Shown: positions 16,705 to 24,170, counted from the first letter of the stretch. The stretch is 33,910 nucleotides of DNA from Leptospiraceae bacterium UBA2033 (GCA_002333425.1 DDBL01000240.1:44829-78738), one strand, 5' to 3'. Notes: a model not told the origin generated them from the letters alone. Program-made: numbers and translations.

Positions 16705-17127
16705 CTAATCTCCGCTGAGTTTGGCTAATTCGTCCTTATACACTGCATCTAGAATTCCATTGATAAAGGTTACGGCAGTTTCTGATTCAAACTCTCTCGT
16801 AAGCTCTATCGCTTCGTTGATTACAACTTTGGGGGGAATATCCCTTTGGTTAATCAAACTATAAATGGACAAACGCAATATACAGCGATTAACCACTGAA
16901 ATGCGCTCGAATTCCCAGTTTTTTGAATAGGACTTTATTATTGTATCGAGTAAATCCCAATTTTTCACAACACCTTTAATTAATTGAGTCGCAAGTTCTT
17001 TTTCTTCTGGCTCTAGAACTTTATCGTACCAACTAAAACTGAGTGCATCTCCAATCGAAACACCAGTTAATTCGATTTGGTAAAGAGCTTGTAAAGTAAC
17101 TGACCTACTTTTATGCCTGGATGCCAT
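16705..17127 (-). CDS. nusB: Transcription antitermination factor NusB
   Basis: A 140-residue all-helical protein of normal NusB length. NusB with NusE binds boxA RNA and prevents premature termination in rRNA operons. Family signatures are seen: N-terminal SRHKSRSVTLQALYQIELTG, TQLIKGVVKNWDLLDTIIKS, ISVVNRCILRLSIYSLI, PPKVVINEAIELTREF and TAVTFINGILDAVYKD. Its ATG overlaps the ribH stop by one base (TAATG at 17125-17129 on the minus strand). The ribH-nusB pairing is widespread in bacteria. Confidence 0.97.
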   Translation of the reverse strand: MASRHKSRSVTLQALYQIELTGVSIGDALSFSWYDKVLEPEEKELATQLIKGVVKNWDLLDTIIKSYSKNWEFERISVVNRCILRLSIYSLINQRDIPPKVVINEAIELTREFESETAVTFINGILDAVYKDELAKLSGD

Positions 17128-17591
17128 TAGATTTGTTTCAAGAGATTGACCATCTCGATTGCGGTGGAAGCTGCTTCAAAACCTTTGTTACCGGCTTTGG
17201 TTCCGGCTCTTTCAATGGCTTGTTCAATATTTTCAGTCGTGAGGACACCAAAAATAACTGGAATAGAATTTTGGAGACCAATATTTCCAACTTTTGCGGA
17301 TTCACCTGCTACAAAATCGTAGTGAGATGTAGAGCCGCGAATCACTGCTCCAATACAAATCACAGAATCGTATTTTTTGGATTTAGCTAATTTGTCAGCA
17401 GTGAGTGGAATTTCGTAAGCACCTGGGATTCTTACAACAGTAATATCTTCTTCTTTCACTCCATGTCGTGTGAGTGAATCAAGGGCACCTTTCAAAAGGC
17501 TTTCAGTGATGAATTCATTAAAACGTGAAATGACGATTGCGTGTTTTTGATTCGCACCGTCGAGATTTCCAACTAGTTCTTTATATGGCAT
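17127..17591 (-). CDS. ribH: 6,7-dimethyl-8-ribityllumazine synthase RibH
   Basis: A 154-residue lumazine synthase, normal length. It condenses 5-amino-6-ribitylamino-uracil with 3,4-dihydroxy-2-butanone-4-phosphate, the penultimate riboflavin step. Motifs: ISRFNEFITESLLKGALD, RIPGAYEIPL, VICIGAVIRGSTSHYDFV (His is the proposed catalytic base), FGVLTTENIEQAIERAGTKA and GNKGFEAASTAIEM. A strong Shine-Dalgarno AGGAAGGAA sits just upstream of the ATG. The start is only 12 bases beyond the 3' end of tRNA-Thr, so the leader of this mRNA is probably made by tRNA 3' processing. Confidence 0.97.
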   Translation of the reverse strand: MPYKELVGNLDGANQKHAIVISRFNEFITESLLKGALDSLTRHGVKEEDITVVRIPGAYEIPLTADKLAKSKKYDSVICIGAVIRGSTSHYDFVAGESAKVGNIGLQNSIPVIFGVLTTENIEQAIERAGTKAGNKGFEAASTAIEMVNLLKQI

Positions 17592-17603
17592 TTTCCTTCC
17601 TGT

Positions 17604-17676
17604 AGCCCACTGCCAGAATCGAACTGGCGACCTTTTCGTTACGAGGGAAATACTCTACCAACTGAGCTAAGTGGGC
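17604..17676 (-). tRNA. tRNA-Thr (anticodon CGU)
   Basis: A 73-base cloverleaf on the minus strand. The acceptor stem GCCCACT/AGTGGGC pairs fully. The D arm is GCTC-AGTTGGTA-GAGT, and the T arm GCCAG-TTCGATT-CTGGC is perfect. The anticodon loop is CTCGTAA, with T33, anticodon CGT and A37, which reads ACG (Thr). The anticodon stem TTTCC/CGAAA has four pairs and a C31-C39 mismatch next to the loop. The discriminator base is T and CCA is not encoded. It lies 12 bases before ribH in the same direction. Confidence 0.93.
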
Positions 17677-17802
17677 AACTTATAGGTTTAGAGTTTTAAA
17701 TATGGCTCTAATGGCAAGTGTAAAATTGGAAAAGTTGCTTACTACCGATTGCTCAATGTCATCAAGCTAAGGATCAAATATATTTCGAGTCTAACTTGTT
17801 TC

Positions 17803-18174
17803 TTATCTTAAATTACTTAAATCTCTGTATGCTTTAATTACACCATCAATCATAGTTTTAGTAAATGTAAGCGATATACGAGCCTTTTCCGCTGCGATCA
17901 TAACTTGATGAGAGTCCACACTGTTTGGATCAAAGACTAATTTTTGGGTAAGTGTATCTGCTTCTACTTGTTGGTCATTTACTTTTTCAAAAGACTTTTG
18001 TAAAACTTCTGCAAAACTTTCCGCTACATCGTCAGCAGAATGAGTCTTTGCTTTATCTCCGTAATGACGAGTGTCAGATGTGCTGATAGAAATTTTATCT
18101 CCCTTTGGAGAAATAGGGAATGGGTTTCCTGAATTGTAAGTGCTGCCTATATTTGAAATATTAAAACTACTCAT
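17803..18174 (-). CDS. fliE: Flagellar hook-basal body protein FliE
   Basis: A 123-residue FliE, the adaptor between the MS ring and the proximal rod. The conserved C-terminal half is clear: SFAEVLQKSFEKVNDQQVEA, LVFDPNSVDSHQVMIAAEKA and FTKTMIDGVIKAYRDLSNLR. It is third of the flgB-flgC-fliE set. In many bacteria fliF and fliG follow; here the group ends and a tRNA transcript lies beyond. The 64-base gap to flgC contains a copy of the GTGCCTC-GTGGC repeat motif (18213-18236). Shine-Dalgarno AAGGAT lies about 10 bases upstream of the ATG. Confidence 0.96.
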   Translation of the reverse strand: MSSFNISNIGSTYNSGNPFPISPKGDKISISTSDTRHYGDKAKTHSADDVAESFAEVLQKSFEKVNDQQVEADTLTQKLVFDPNSVDSHQVMIAAEKARISLTFTKTMIDGVIKAYRDLSNLR

Positions 18175-18212
18175 AAATGCTAATCCTTGCTGTTGTTTTT
18201 AAAATTGTAAAA

Positions 18213-18236
18213 CTCAGTGCCTCGGTGGCAAATCTT
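18213..18236. repeat. Short dispersed CAGAG-type motif, copy between flgC and fliE
   Basis: CTCAGTGCCTCGGTGGCAAATCTT matches, with a few substitutions, the arms at 31605-31631 (inverted) and 31904-31930 and the copy at 33094-33118; the shared core is GTGCCTC/T-GTGGC. This copy lies inside the flgB-flgC-fliE transcript, unlike the others. Confidence 0.55.
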
Positions 18237-18238
18237 CA

Positions 18239-18700
18239 TTACGCTCTACCGATTTCCATCGATTTGTTAAACATTGATTTACTTCCATTGATCATCTGAA
18301 CATTCGCTTCATAAGAACGAGAAGCAGAAATCATATCAGTCATCTCTGTTACCATGTTGACGTTAGGAAATTCTACATAACCTTTCTTTTGCCCAACTTT
18401 GATCGCATCAGGATGAGTTGGATCGTAAACTAAACGCAGAGGTGTCATATCCTTTTCTATCTTCATAACCTTTACGCCTTGCCCTTCGCCGGGGGAAATT
18501 CCAAAGGGGTAAACAGGGCTTTTCCACTGAGTACGAAGATTGATAGGAGTCATTATAACTCGGTCTCTTCTGTAGGGACCGTCGCCATTTGTATTACGTG
18601 TAGTTGTTGCATTTGCGATGTTATTAGAAATAACATCCATTCTTAGTCTTTGTGCGGAAAGACCTGTGGAAGATATATTAATTGATGTAAATAATCCCAT
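18239..18700 (-). CDS. flgC: Flagellar basal-body rod protein FlgC
   Basis: A 153-residue proximal-rod protein with the flagellar axial signature at both ends. N-terminal: MGLFTSINISSTGLSAQRLR then MDVISNNIANATTTRN. C-terminal: YVEFPNVNMVTEMTDMISAS then RSYEANVQMINGSKSMF. The middle has the family's YRRDRVIM and GVKVMKIEKDMTPLRLVYDP. It is exported by the flagellar type III apparatus and assembled with FlgB, FlgF and FlgG in the periplasmic flagellum. It starts 15 bases after flgB. Confidence 0.97.
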   Translation of the reverse strand: MGLFTSINISSTGLSAQRLRMDVISNNIANATTTRNTNGDGPYRRDRVIMTPINLRTQWKSPVYPFGISPGEGQGVKVMKIEKDMTPLRLVYDPTHPDAIKVGQKKGYVEFPNVNMVTEMTDMISASRSYEANVQMINGSKSMFNKSMEIGRA

Positions 18701-18715
18701 TTTCTATTCCTTTAA

Positions 18716-19147
18716 TTATGCTGATCTGATTACGATATTTAACATGCGGAAATTTTGGTTTAGCCGCTCGACCATGATTGTATAAGCCATTTGGTTATGG
18801 GAAACTTCTGTCATTTCTTTTTCTACGTCCACATTATTCCCATCAGCTCTCATAGTTGTGAGATAATCCACATTAGCCTTAGAACTAACGTCTTTATAAT
18901 TGAGTGGTTTAAAAAATTCAAAGTGCTTTTCGTGTGAAATCTGGGTTGGGACTGCATTTCTTTTTTGGGAGTCTTCGGACTCTAAGGCTCGTTTTAAATT
19001 TGCTTCAAAAGTAACTTCACTTCTTTTAAAATGCGGAACATCCACATTTGCTATATTATCTGCTAAAACTTTTCTTTTGAAAGTTGCATTGTTTAACCCT
19101 CTTTCGAGTAAGTCTTGTGTTTTCATAAAATAGGTATTTGTGAACAT
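18716..19147 (-). CDS. flgB: Flagellar basal-body rod protein FlgB
   Basis: A 143-residue proximal-rod protein. Motifs: TQDLLERGLNNATFKRKVLA, DNIANVDVPHFKRSEVTFEA, DGNNVDVEKEMTEVSHNQMA and YTIMVERLNQNFRMLNIVIR. It is the first gene of the leftward flagellar set, with Shine-Dalgarno AGGAG 7 bases before the ATG. The 144 bases between it and DUF1564 copy B must hold both divergent promoters. I see GCCGAAAG, partly like a sigma-28 -10, about 45 bases upstream of the ATG but no matching -35, so I do not call it. Confidence 0.97.
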   Translation of the reverse strand: MFTNTYFMKTQDLLERGLNNATFKRKVLADNIANVDVPHFKRSEVTFEANLKRALESEDSQKRNAVPTQISHEKHFEFFKPLNYKDVSSKANVDYLTTMRADGNNVDVEKEMTEVSHNQMAYTIMVERLNQNFRMLNIVIRSA

Positions 19148-19291
19148 ATTTCAATCTCCTAGGCAGATTTCTTCCTTTTGCTATAGGTATTCTTTCGGCA
19201 GGATATTAAAATAGCATGATAAAAATTATGTCACTTTAGATAAAAAAAGAATTTTCTTGCACATAAAATTTTTTTCAGACCGAGTATAGGT

Positions 19292-19792
19292 ATGATACAT
19301 TTTCAAAATTCTAAATCTTTTCCGATTTCCAATCTACGTGATTTGGATATATCGACTTCCACTCTCCTAATTCCCGAATATCTTTTGGCTGATTTGCAAA
19401 GGAAAATGGCTGAATATGGGAATAGTTTACCTATCTACTTTCTTCATTTGCTTCGTAGATTTCGTATTTTCAACCTGTCTGGTATGATTCCGCCTCCAAG
19501 GAAAATAAAAACCGAATTCCAAGATGAAGGGCTAAATCTTCATAAATTCAACTTTCGTGTTTCTAACGCCGCTTGGATTGAACTTGGCGAGCTTAGTCTG
19601 GCTTTTGGAAAATCTCGCTGTGCTTTGTTTGTCTACTTGCTCGAGTTAGATATTGCCGGTTTTGGGGACGTTTTGGTGGAAGCGGGGATGGGCTTTGGAG
19701 TTCCTATAAACAGAAGGTTAATACTGAAGGCTTCTTGGCTATTTGAGTATGTTTTTCAAGATTATGTAAGGTCCTATCACGTTAGAGATTAG
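19292..19792 (+). CDS. DUF1564 family protein, copy B (probable tandem ribbon-helix-helix)
   Basis: A 166-residue paralogue of 6184-6684, same length, roughly half the residues identical by eye. Ribbon-helix-helix-like units are residues about 24-61 (STLLIPEYLLADLQRKMAEY then helix to LLRRFR) and about 88-122 (FNFRVSNAAWIELGELSLAF then GKSRCALFVYLLELD). The conserved linker GMIPPPRKIKTEFQDEGLNL joins them. The last residues RSYHVRD and the bases after the stop (TAGCAAAAG) also match copy A. There is no Shine-Dalgarno; the 20 bases before the ATG match those of copy A at 15 positions. It stands between two divergent flagellar gene sets. A DNA-binding role, perhaps local or autoregulatory, is inference. 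Confidence 0.85.
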   Translation: MIHFQNSKSFPISNLRDLDISTSTLLIPEYLLADLQRKMAEYGNSLPIYFLHLLRRFRIFNLSGMIPPPRKIKTEFQDEGLNLHKFNFRVSNAAWIELGELSLAFGKSRCALFVYLLELDIAGFGDVLVEAGMGFGVPINRRLILKASWLFEYVFQDYVRSYHVRD

Positions 19793-19877
19793 CAAAAGGA
19801 CTAATAAGCCAAAAGTTCTGAATAAAAAATGAAAATTTCTTTAGACCGAAGGGAAAGTTATACCTATAAAGTATTAC

Positions 19878-19994
19878 ATGAACGCAAAAGGCTGGATTGT
19901 TAAATATAGAAGGTACGGAATTTACAGGAGAGCCGTGCTAGCGATTAATGCGGGGTCAATAAATTACTTAGTGGAGAAGGGTTTCGATAAATAA
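19878..19994 (+). CDS. Possible small basic protein, 38 residues (doubtful)
   Basis: ATG 19878 to TAA 19992-19994 reads MNAKGWIVKYRRYGIYRRAV and continues to LVEKGFDK. It is Arg/Lys/Tyr-rich in the first half. The closest purine-rich run (GAAGGGAAAG) is about 20 bases upstream, too far for a normal Shine-Dalgarno. The frame overlaps one arm of the 14-bp inverted repeat. I cannot tell a real microprotein from chance. Confidence 0.2.
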   Translation: MNAKGWIVKYRRYGIYRRAVLAINAGSINYLVEKGFDK

Positions 19995-20016
19995 CAAAAG
20001 CTGTAATTTATTGACC
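19954..20016. repeat. Perfect 14-bp inverted repeat, 35-base loop
   Basis: GGTCAATAAATTAC (19954-19967) is the exact reverse complement of GTAATTTATTGACC (20003-20016). A third partial copy, GGTCAATAAC, lies at about 20057-20066. It is too long for chance to be a comfortable explanation, but there is no poly-T tail and so no evidence of termination. Confidence 0.6.
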
Positions 20017-20178
20017 ATAGCGGCAAGCGCGGTCTTCATGCTTTTTCGGAAAAGTTGGTCAATAACGTTATGTAACATGAAGAAGCACCCAGAAACGTAT
20101 GTTTAGTACGAGTTGTTTACTTTTTTTGATTAAGGTTTTCTTAAACTGTTCGATGTTCTCTTTAAGGCGGACTCTTTC

Positions 20179-21966
20179 ATGTTCATACTAAATAACCTAG
20201 AAAATCTAATTTTTGCAAAAAATTCTGAAGAGCCTAAGAAAGAAAATTTTATTTCGGAGCAGATTTCTAGTTTTCGAGACATTTTAAATAATGCAGTGAG
20301 TGACCTTTCGCGTGTGGAGCCTGATAAGTTGCAGACCTATTCTGCGATTGAGCAAGATAATAAAAAAGAGGTTAATCTTGATTTGGCGGATCCATTTAAG
20401 GCAGAAGTTTTTAACGAACGTTTGAATCGAGACAATGAATTTGAGAGTTTTGCGGTTAATTTAGAGTTGTCGCAAGAGAAAGTTTCTTCTCTTGAGTCAG
20501 TTTCAGCGATTATGGAAGAGGAGACTTTGGAGAATGTTGATAAAATTTCAAATCTTCGAGTAAGTGAAGGTAATCAGAGTAATCAAGATTTAGAGAAAGA
20601 AATCTCTTCTGCAATTTTGCTTCAAACATTTTTGAATTTAGATAAAAAAGAAACTCCTTTAGATTCAAAATTTATTTCTAGCAAAAACAAACCTGAAATT
20701 AAAACCGAGTCTAAAAATATTTCTCCAGATCTTAATTCTCTAAAAAAAGATTTAGATGGGCAAATAGTTGTTAGTCCCAAGTTAAATTTTAATGTTTCAA
20801 AAGAATCAGAAAAGAAAGAATCCAAGAGTTTAGATATAAAGACTTTCAGTGGTGAATCTGTTCAAATCAAAGCTAAAGAGTTAAAAGTAGAAATAGATTC
20901 TAAAGAAGTATCTATTCGTGAAATTCCTAAAGAAACTGAAAAAAATATTTCTAAAGAATTAAAAATAGAGGAAAATCCTAAGTTGACTCTCACTCAGTCC
21001 AAATCAAAGGAAAATCCTGTTATCATTCAAAAAAATATTTCTGACAGTAAATCTGAAGTATCCGCAGTTGATCTAACTGAAAAATCTATTCAGTTTTCTC
21101 GGGGGGAAGTGAGTTCTAGAGAACTTTTAACAAATGAGTCTCGCAAATTGAAAAAACTTTCTGAGTCTGATTCAAAAGACAAATTTATTTCTGAAAATTT
21201 TAAGCCTGTTGCAAAAGAATTTGTTGGTTTAGAAAAAGAAATGCGTTTTGCGAGAGAAACTTTAGTGGAAGTTTCCGGACTTGATAAGAGTAAATGGACG
21301 ATTACCCGCCGTGAGAAAGATATGGAAGTTTCTAACATGGAGCGCCGCAAGGAATCCATGACTCTTTTGAATGAGATTGCGGCTAAGTCTAGTTCTTCTC
21401 AAAATTCTTCTGATTCGGATAAATCTTTTTCTAATCCTCGTTACGAGACCAATGGACTAAAAACATTTTCTGAAAACTTAAAGACAGCTAATTCTGATAA
21501 GCCGCGAGAGGCTTTGTTTGATCGAGAAAATTTCTCTAAGTCTCTAAATGATTTGGTAAATAAAGCTCGCATTCATATAGTTGAAAATGGTCGTAATACT
21601 GCTCAGATTTCTCTTTATCCAAAAGATCTAGGAAAAATGACTCTAAATATTGATGTAATTAAAGAAAAAGTAGAAGGAAAAATTTTAGTCGATTCTGAGT
21701 TTATTAAAAATCGTCTTCTGGGAGACGTCTCTCAATTAAAAGCGGATTTGAAGGCAAATGGTTTAGATTTACAAACAATTTCGATTGAAGTTAGAAGTGA
21801 AGGCTCTCTTGCTTTTGATTTTGCAAATCCTTCTTCCGAAAAAGATTCTTCTAAAAAAGATTCCAATAAGGCTAATTCTTCTTTGCCGCAATTAGTATCC
21901 TCAGATGAAACTTTAGAGTCTGAGTATTCTAACAAGTCTTACAATTTAGTAGATATAAAAATATAG
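20179..21966 (+). CDS. fliK: Flagellar hook-length control protein FliK-like
   Basis: A 595-residue protein. The first 450 residues are low-complexity and disordered, rich in Ser, Lys and Glu. The C-terminal domain (about 455-540) is the Flg_hook domain of FliK: QISLYPKDLGKMTLNIDVIK, EGKILVDSEFIKNRLLGDV and LKADLKANGLDLQTISIEVR. FliK acts as a ruler for hook length and switches the export apparatus from hook to filament substrates. The poorly conserved ruler region and conserved C-terminal switch region fit the family. It is first in the order fliK-flgD-flgE, which itself supports the call. Shine-Dalgarno AAGGCGG lies 8 bases before the ATG. Confidence 0.92.
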   Translation: MFILNNLENLIFAKNSEEPKKENFISEQISSFRDILNNAVSDLSRVEPDKLQTYSAIEQDNKKEVNLDLADPFKAEVFNERLNRDNEFESFAVNLELSQEKVSSLESVSAIMEEETLENVDKISNLRVSEGNQSNQDLEKEISSAILLQTFLNLDKKETPLDSKFISSKNKPEIKTESKNISPDLNSLKKDLDGQIVVSPKLNFNVSKESEKKESKSLDIKTFSGESVQIKAKELKVEIDSKEVSIREIPKETEKNISKELKIEENPKLTLTQSKSKENPVIIQKNISDSKSEVSAVDLTEKSIQFSRGEVSSRELLTNESRKLKKLSESDSKDKFISENFKPVAKEFVGLEKEMRFARETLVEVSGLDKSKWTITRREKDMEVSNMERRKESMTLLNEIAAKSSSSQNSSDSDKSFSNPRYETNGLKTFSENLKTANSDKPREALFDRENFSKSLNDLVNKARIHIVENGRNTAQISLYPKDLGKMTLNIDVIKEKVEGKILVDSEFIKNRLLGDVSQLKADLKANGLDLQTISIEVRSEGSLAFDFANPSSEKDSSKKDSNKANSSLPQLVSSDETLESEYSNKSYNLVDIKI

Positions 21967-21995
21967 AACTTCGTATTTGGGAGAAATATAAATAG

Positions 21996-22721
21996 ATGCC
22001 GACACCACCATTATCTGGAATCAAAACCAAAACTTCTGATCCATCCTCCGAATCCACAAAAACAAAATACATGGATGCGGATAAAAAAGTAGATATTAAA
22101 TCCTACTTAGATCGTTTAAACAAAGAAGAAAAATTAGGACTCAAAGGAATAGAAGTCCGTGAAACTCCTAAACAATTAGGTAAAGACGATTTTTTGAAAT
22201 TATTAATCACACAACTTTCCCAACAAGATCCAACCAGCCCAATGAAAGATCAGGACTTCATAGCCCAGATGGCACAATTTTCTAGCTTGGAGCAAATGAA
22301 GAATATCTCCTCTGGAATTTCTCGCATGGAGGCTAAACAGAGTTATTCGCTAGTTGGTAAAGTTGTTTCTGGTCCTGATTTAGTTACAGGGGAAACTGTT
22401 GTTGGACTTGCTGCGGCTTTATTTTTTGATGCGGATGGAAAATCTTATGTTCGAGTAAATGGAAGGTCTGTCGAAGTGGAGAAAATCACTCTTATCTCCG
22501 ATCCTTCTGTTTTAAATTTAGAACGAGATATGTCCATTTCTTCTAGTTCAAAAGAAAGTGAAATACAAAAAAAAACGACAAGTGTTCAAGAAAATCAGGA
22601 ACCTTCCGATAAAAGTACAACGAAACAATCAGTACACGAAGTAATTCCAAATGTGGAAAAGCCAGTGGACTGGAATTATCCCGGAGCTAAAACAAATAAA
22701 GGCACAAATTATGACAAATAA
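21996..22721 (+). CDS. flgD: Flagellar hook capping / assembly protein FlgD
   Basis: A 241-residue hook scaffold protein needed for polymerising FlgE. The conserved N-terminal block is at about 61-105: QLGKDDFLKLLITQLSQQDP then TSPMKDQDFIAQMAQFSSLE. A middle domain follows (YSLVGKVVSGPDLVTGETVV). The C-terminal 60 residues are a Ser/Lys/Glu-rich extension and look disordered. The N-terminal 40 residues before the conserved block are also longer than in enteric FlgD. It starts 29 bases after fliK and ends 27 before flgE. Confidence 0.95.
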   Translation: MPTPPLSGIKTKTSDPSSESTKTKYMDADKKVDIKSYLDRLNKEEKLGLKGIEVRETPKQLGKDDFLKLLITQLSQQDPTSPMKDQDFIAQMAQFSSLEQMKNISSGISRMEAKQSYSLVGKVVSGPDLVTGETVVGLAAALFFDADGKSYVRVNGRSVEVEKITLISDPSVLNLERDMSISSSSKESEIQKKTTSVQENQEPSDKSTTKQSVHEVIPNVEKPVDWNYPGAKTNKGTNYDK

Positions 22722-22748
22722 AAAAAACAACCCAGAGGTAACTGCACT

Positions 22749-24140
22749 ATGATGAGATCTTTGTATTCCGGAGTTTCCGGTTTAAAAAATCACCAAGTAA
22801 GAATGGATGTAATTGGAAATAATATTTCCAATGTGAACACACACGGTTTTAAAACTGAACGAGTTACATTCCAAGATATGATCTCCCAAGAATTATCGGC
22901 TGCTATGGAGCCAAAAGAAAATATCGGGGGAGTAAATCCTAAACAAGTTGGACTCGGATCTTTAATCGCAGCTATCGACAAAATTATGACCCAAGGTTCT
23001 TTTCAAACTACTGGAAAAAATACTGACGTTGCTATTTCTGGTGAAGGTTTCTTCGTTGTCAAAGATGGGGATAAAGAGTTTTATACCCGAGCTGGAGCGT
23101 TTAACGTTGATAAAAATGGCTATTATGTAAATCCTGCAAATGGTCTAAAAGTTCAAGGCTGGAATGCTCGTGTTGATGAAAACGGAAATAAATTTGTCAA
23201 TACTTCTGCTTCTGTGGAAGATATCGTTTTGCCTCTCTATTCTAAAGAGCCTGCTAAAGCTACCAAAGAAGTTATCTTTCAATCCAATCTAAATTCTGCA
23301 GCTCTTGCTGTTCCTGAAGATGCAAAGATGGATGAAATTAAAAAATTCATTAATGATCCAGATCCAAGAAAACGTAGAGGACATCAAACTAGTATCATCG
23401 TTTATGATGACCAAGGTATCGAAAGAGAAATCAAAATGGAGATGTACAAAATTCGTGACAACGTTTGGCGTGCTTCTGTTTCGATGACTGATGCAACTCA
23501 GGTTTCCATTGACGTTGCAACGAAAGATCAAAATACAACTGTTCCAGGTAACACTGAAATCGAACTTAGTTTTTCTCCCGATGGAAGATTGGTTGGTGTT
23601 TCTGACGGTGTAGATAGTCTTAGTGCTGGTAAGTTAACGGCTGACGTTTCTTTTAGAATTGCAGGTAATCCTGAAAAACAAAGTTTCAGTTTAAATTTAG
23701 GTGAGTCTGGATTAGTGAGTGGAATTACTCAATTTGCCTCTGACTTTACTACTAAAGCAATCAAACAAGATGGTTATCCAATGGGTTATATGGAATCTTT
23801 CTCCATTGACAATGCAGGTAGAATCGTAGGAGTTTTCTCCAATGGAATCACACAAGAATTAGCCCAAGTAGCTATGGCAATCTTTACAAATCCGGCTGGT
23901 TTAAATAAAGCTGGCGATACAATGTACAGTTATTCTATTAACTCAGGTGAAGCAAATATTGGGGAATCAGGAATTGCTGGACGCGGTAAAATCAATGCTG
24001 GTATATTAGAAATGTCTAATGTTGACTTGTCTGACCAGTTCACTGATATGATTGTTACCCAAAGAGGATTCCAAGCAAACTCTAGAACAATTACAACCTC
24101 AGATCAAATGATTCAAGAGGTGTTAGGTCTTAAACGATAA
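22749..24140 (+). CDS. flgE: Flagellar hook protein FlgE
   Basis: A 463-residue hook subunit. The N-terminal axial motif is MMRSLYSGVSGLKNHQVRMD then VIGNNISNVNTHGFKTERVT. The conserved core is GNNTDVAI-like (KNTDVAISGEGFFVVKDGDK) and YTRAGAFNVDKNGYYVNPAN. The C-terminal axial motif is LEMSNVDLSDQFTDMIVTQR then GFQANSRTITTSDQMIQEVL. Spirochaetal hooks are stabilised by a lysinoalanine link between a Lys and a Cys 13 residues later (Lys165 and Cys178 in Treponema denticola FlgE). Here Lys166 is present, but the partner site is Ser179 and the whole protein has no Cys. Shine-Dalgarno-like AGAGG lies about 11 bases before the ATG. A terminator follows. Confidence 0.97.
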   Translation: MMRSLYSGVSGLKNHQVRMDVIGNNISNVNTHGFKTERVTFQDMISQELSAAMEPKENIGGVNPKQVGLGSLIAAIDKIMTQGSFQTTGKNTDVAISGEGFFVVKDGDKEFYTRAGAFNVDKNGYYVNPANGLKVQGWNARVDENGNKFVNTSASVEDIVLPLYSKEPAKATKEVIFQSNLNSAALAVPEDAKMDEIKKFINDPDPRKRRGHQTSIIVYDDQGIEREIKMEMYKIRDNVWRASVSMTDATQVSIDVATKDQNTTVPGNTEIELSFSPDGRLVGVSDGVDSLSAGKLTADVSFRIAGNPEKQSFSLNLGESGLVSGITQFASDFTTKAIKQDGYPMGYMESFSIDNAGRIVGVFSNGITQELAQVAMAIFTNPAGLNKAGDTMYSYSINSGEANIGESGIAGRGKINAGILEMSNVDLSDQFTDMIVTQRGFQANSRTITTSDQMIQEVLGLKR

Positions 24141-24170
24141 TTTTAAAATAAAGACTTAACTCTTAATACA

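Larger units (their letters stand above)
19793..20178. other. Intergenic stretch with dense inverted repeats before fliK
   Basis: 386 bases between DUF1564 copy B and fliK. It contains a perfect 14-bp inverted repeat (19954-19967 with 20003-20016), an 8-bp inverted repeat TCTTCATG/CATGAAGA (20033-20040 with 20076-20083), the small hairpin CTTTT-TCGG-AAAAG (20041-20054) and the palindrome ATAACGTTAT (20062-20071). A 38-codon open frame lies across the left part. It may be a structured RNA, a leader for fliK, or the remnant of a repeat element. No terminator with a T-run is seen. The fliK Shine-Dalgarno AAGGCGG is at 20164-20170. Confidence 0.5.

Noticed and set aside
19148..19291. Sigma-28 promoter for flgB
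   Set aside because: GCCGAAAG resembles a -10, but there is no TAAA-type -35 at the required distance.
6184..19792. Composite mobile element bounded by the two DUF1564 genes
   Set aside because: The copies are diverged, in the same orientation, and enclose core housekeeping genes; there are no transposase or boundary repeats.
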